From IMG/VR virus record IMGVR_UViG_3300042731_002831, positions 1 through 21,932 of that record: a stretch of 21,932 nt of DNA, one strand, 5' to 3'. A program made the translations under genes and the position numbers. This stretch comes from a virus. Positions 20,569 through 21,932 of this stretch are shown here, in pieces. The first letter of the stretch is position 1. Each line of letters starts with the position of its first letter. Below the pieces are notes generated by a model. The model was not told the DNA's origin, did no database searches, and saw nothing but the letters and a program-made list of their open reading frames with translations.

Positions 20569-21932
20569 ATGAGATTAAAACCAGATAAAAATGCTATTGC
20601 TGATTATATTCATGCCAGTAAATACGCTAAATATATACCAGAATTACACAGACGTGAAACTTTTGAAGAAACTGTAAATCGTGTTAGAAGGATGCACGTA
20701 AAAAAGTTTCCTGAATTAAAAAACGAAATAATTGATGCTTTTAAATTAGTCCATAAAAAAATGATCCTCCCTTCTATGCGTTCAATGCAATTTGCTGGTA
20801 AATCAATTGAAGAAATGAATGCAAGAATGTATAATTGCAGTTTTACATTAATAGATAGATCTGATGTATTTGGGAAAATACTTTATCTTTTATTGTGTGG
20901 AGTTGGAGTTGGATTTAGTGTTCAAAAACATCATGTAGAAAAACTACCAAGATTATTTGGAATAGATACTGACTTAGTTTGTCATCATACAATAAAAGAC
21001 ACGATAGAAGGATGGGCTGATGCTGTAAATGCTTTAATAAATAGTTTTATAAATGGTTATTATATAGAATTTAATTATAATGAAATTAGGCCGACAGGTA
21101 GTCAACTTAGTAGTGGCGGTAAAGCTCCGGGTCATTTAGATTTAAAAGAAGCATTAGAAGCTACAAGAACAATTTTAATGCAAGCTGATGGTAGACAATT
21201 AAAACCAATTGAATGTCATGATATAATATGCCATCTTTCTAAAGCAGTTCTTGCAGGTGGTATTAGAAGAAGCAGTTTAATTAGTTTATTTAGTTATGAT
21301 GATAATGAGATGATGAATTGTAAAACTGGTAATCAATTTGCCTTTGGGAAAATAAATTCGCAACGTGAATTATGTAATAATACAGTAGTATTAGATCCTA
21401 ATGAATGTACTTATCAACAATTTAAAGAATTAATTCAGTTAAATAAAGATAATTTTGGGGATCCTGGATTTATTTTCTTAGACAATAAAGATTATGGGAT
21501 AAATCCTTGTGGTGAAATAGGCATAAATCCAGTTTTGACTGGGCTTTGTAAAAGAGATTGGCACTATCCTGAAGGGGAACATATCCATTATGGTGAAAAA
21601 ACTACAGGATTCGGTTTTTGTAATTTAGTAGAAATAAATGCAGCAGCTTGTAAAAGTACAGATGATTTTTATAATGCTTGTAATTATGCAAGTTTTATAG
21701 CAACTTTACAAGCAAGTTATACGAATTTCCCTTATTTAGGAAAAGTTACAGAAAAAATTGTGAAAAGAGATGCTCTTATTGGTGTTAGTATAACAGGGAT
21801 GATGGATGCTAATTTTGATATTTTTAACGGAAATGTATTACAAGAAGGAGCAAGAATAGTTGAACGAATAAATAAGAAGATAGCAAATGAAATAGGTATC
21901 AACTCCGCTGCTCGTTGTACTTGTATAAAACC
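20569..21932 (+). CDS. adenosylcobalamin-dependent (class II) ribonucleotide reductase, 3' end outside window
   Basis: The first 454 residues are present and the frame is open to the window edge. Diagnostic motifs are R-M-Y-N-C90-S-F-T-L (first redox Cys), GGIRRSSLISLFS, and N-P-C314-G-E316-I, the thiyl-radical Cys and Glu of the finger loop, followed by GFGFCNLVEIN. The pattern (NCSFT plus NPCGEI in a single chain) fits the monomeric class II triphosphate reductase type, which uses B12 (adenosylcobalamin) and works with or without oxygen. It would convert host ribonucleotides into the dNTPs needed by the polymerase at 8875. The C-terminal redox Cys pair lies outside the window. The start follows the membrane-protein stop by 3 nt without a strong SD. 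Confidence 0.9.
   Translation, partial: MRLKPDKNAIADYIHASKYAKYIPELHRRETFEETVNRVRRMHVKKFPELKNEIIDAFKLVHKKMILPSMRSMQFAGKSIEEMNARMYNCSFTLIDRSDVFGKILYLLLCGVGVGFSVQKHHVEKLPRLFGIDTDLVCHHTIKDTIEGWADAVNALINSFINGYYIEFNYNEIRPTGSQLSSGGKAPGHLDLKEALEATRTILMQADGRQLKPIECHDIICHLSKAVLAGGIRRSSLISLFSYDDNEMMNCKTGNQFAFGKINSQRELCNNTVVLDPNECTYQQFKELIQLNKDNFGDPGFIFLDNKDYGINPCGEIGINPVLTGLCKRDWHYPEGEHIHYGEKTTGFGFCNLVEINAAACKSTDDFYNACNYASFIATLQASYTNFPYLGKVTEKIVKRDALIGVSITGMMDANFDIFNGNVLQEGARIVERINKKIANEIGINSAARCTCIK

Overview
The window looks like part of an AT-rich tailed-phage genome, or of a closely related provirus. Every gene lies on the + strand, most are packed head to tail with 1-11 nt overlaps (ATGA, TAATG), and the recognisable proteins are a lytic phage's replication, nucleotide-metabolism and DNA-modification set. 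No structural, lysis or integration genes are visible. TAA, TAG and TGA all act as stops. The host cannot be named from this sequence; Shine-Dalgarno (SD) motifs of the GGAGG type point to a bacterium.

Layout. 1-3259: the 3' end of a SNF2-type helicase, then small genes, including a J-domain protein and one gene with an in-frame (AAT)13 tract. 3260-4342: a single gene with its own promoter and terminator, possibly a single-strand DNA-binding protein. 4343-10887: the replication/nucleotide block, with a large primase-helicase (CHC2 zinc finger, Toprim, MCM-like AAA+), a MazG-like NTP pyrophosphatase, a dNMP kinase, a dCMP-deaminase-family protein and a family A DNA polymerase with an intact exonuclease. 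10888-14537: a region rich in RNA structure and small proteins. It holds two near-identical sigma70-like promoters, two paralogous cassettes (identical 20-nt ribosome-binding/start region, a Lys/Ala-rich protein, then a hammerhead ribozyme), a left-handed beta-helix repeat protein and two structured non-coding stretches. 14538-21932: an ATP-dependent DNA ligase, a 5'-degraded DNA-glycosylase-like gene, a thymidylate-synthase-like hydroxymethylase, an HMUDK_hel/aGPT-PPlase-type protein, two predicted DNA-base glycosyltransferases flanking an MT-A70 methyltransferase whose two halves are in different frames, a small membrane protein, and the 5' part of a B12-dependent ribonucleotide reductase.

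How the genes may work together (inference): ribonucleotide reductase, deaminase, MazG-like enzyme and dNMP kinase would shape the dNTP pool. The TS-like enzyme would make a 5-hydroxymethyl pyrimidine nucleotide. The polymerase would incorporate it, and the HMUDK_hel/aGPT-PPlase-type protein and two glycosyltransferases would elaborate the base in DNA, probably against host restriction.

The two most notable observations are (i) a pair of type II hammerhead ribozymes, complete in every core nucleotide and with covarying stems, placed to cut mRNA just before the ribosome-binding site of the next gene, and (ii) a canonical -1 slippery heptamer T TTA AAA with a downstream stem-loop exactly where the MT-A70 reading frame breaks.
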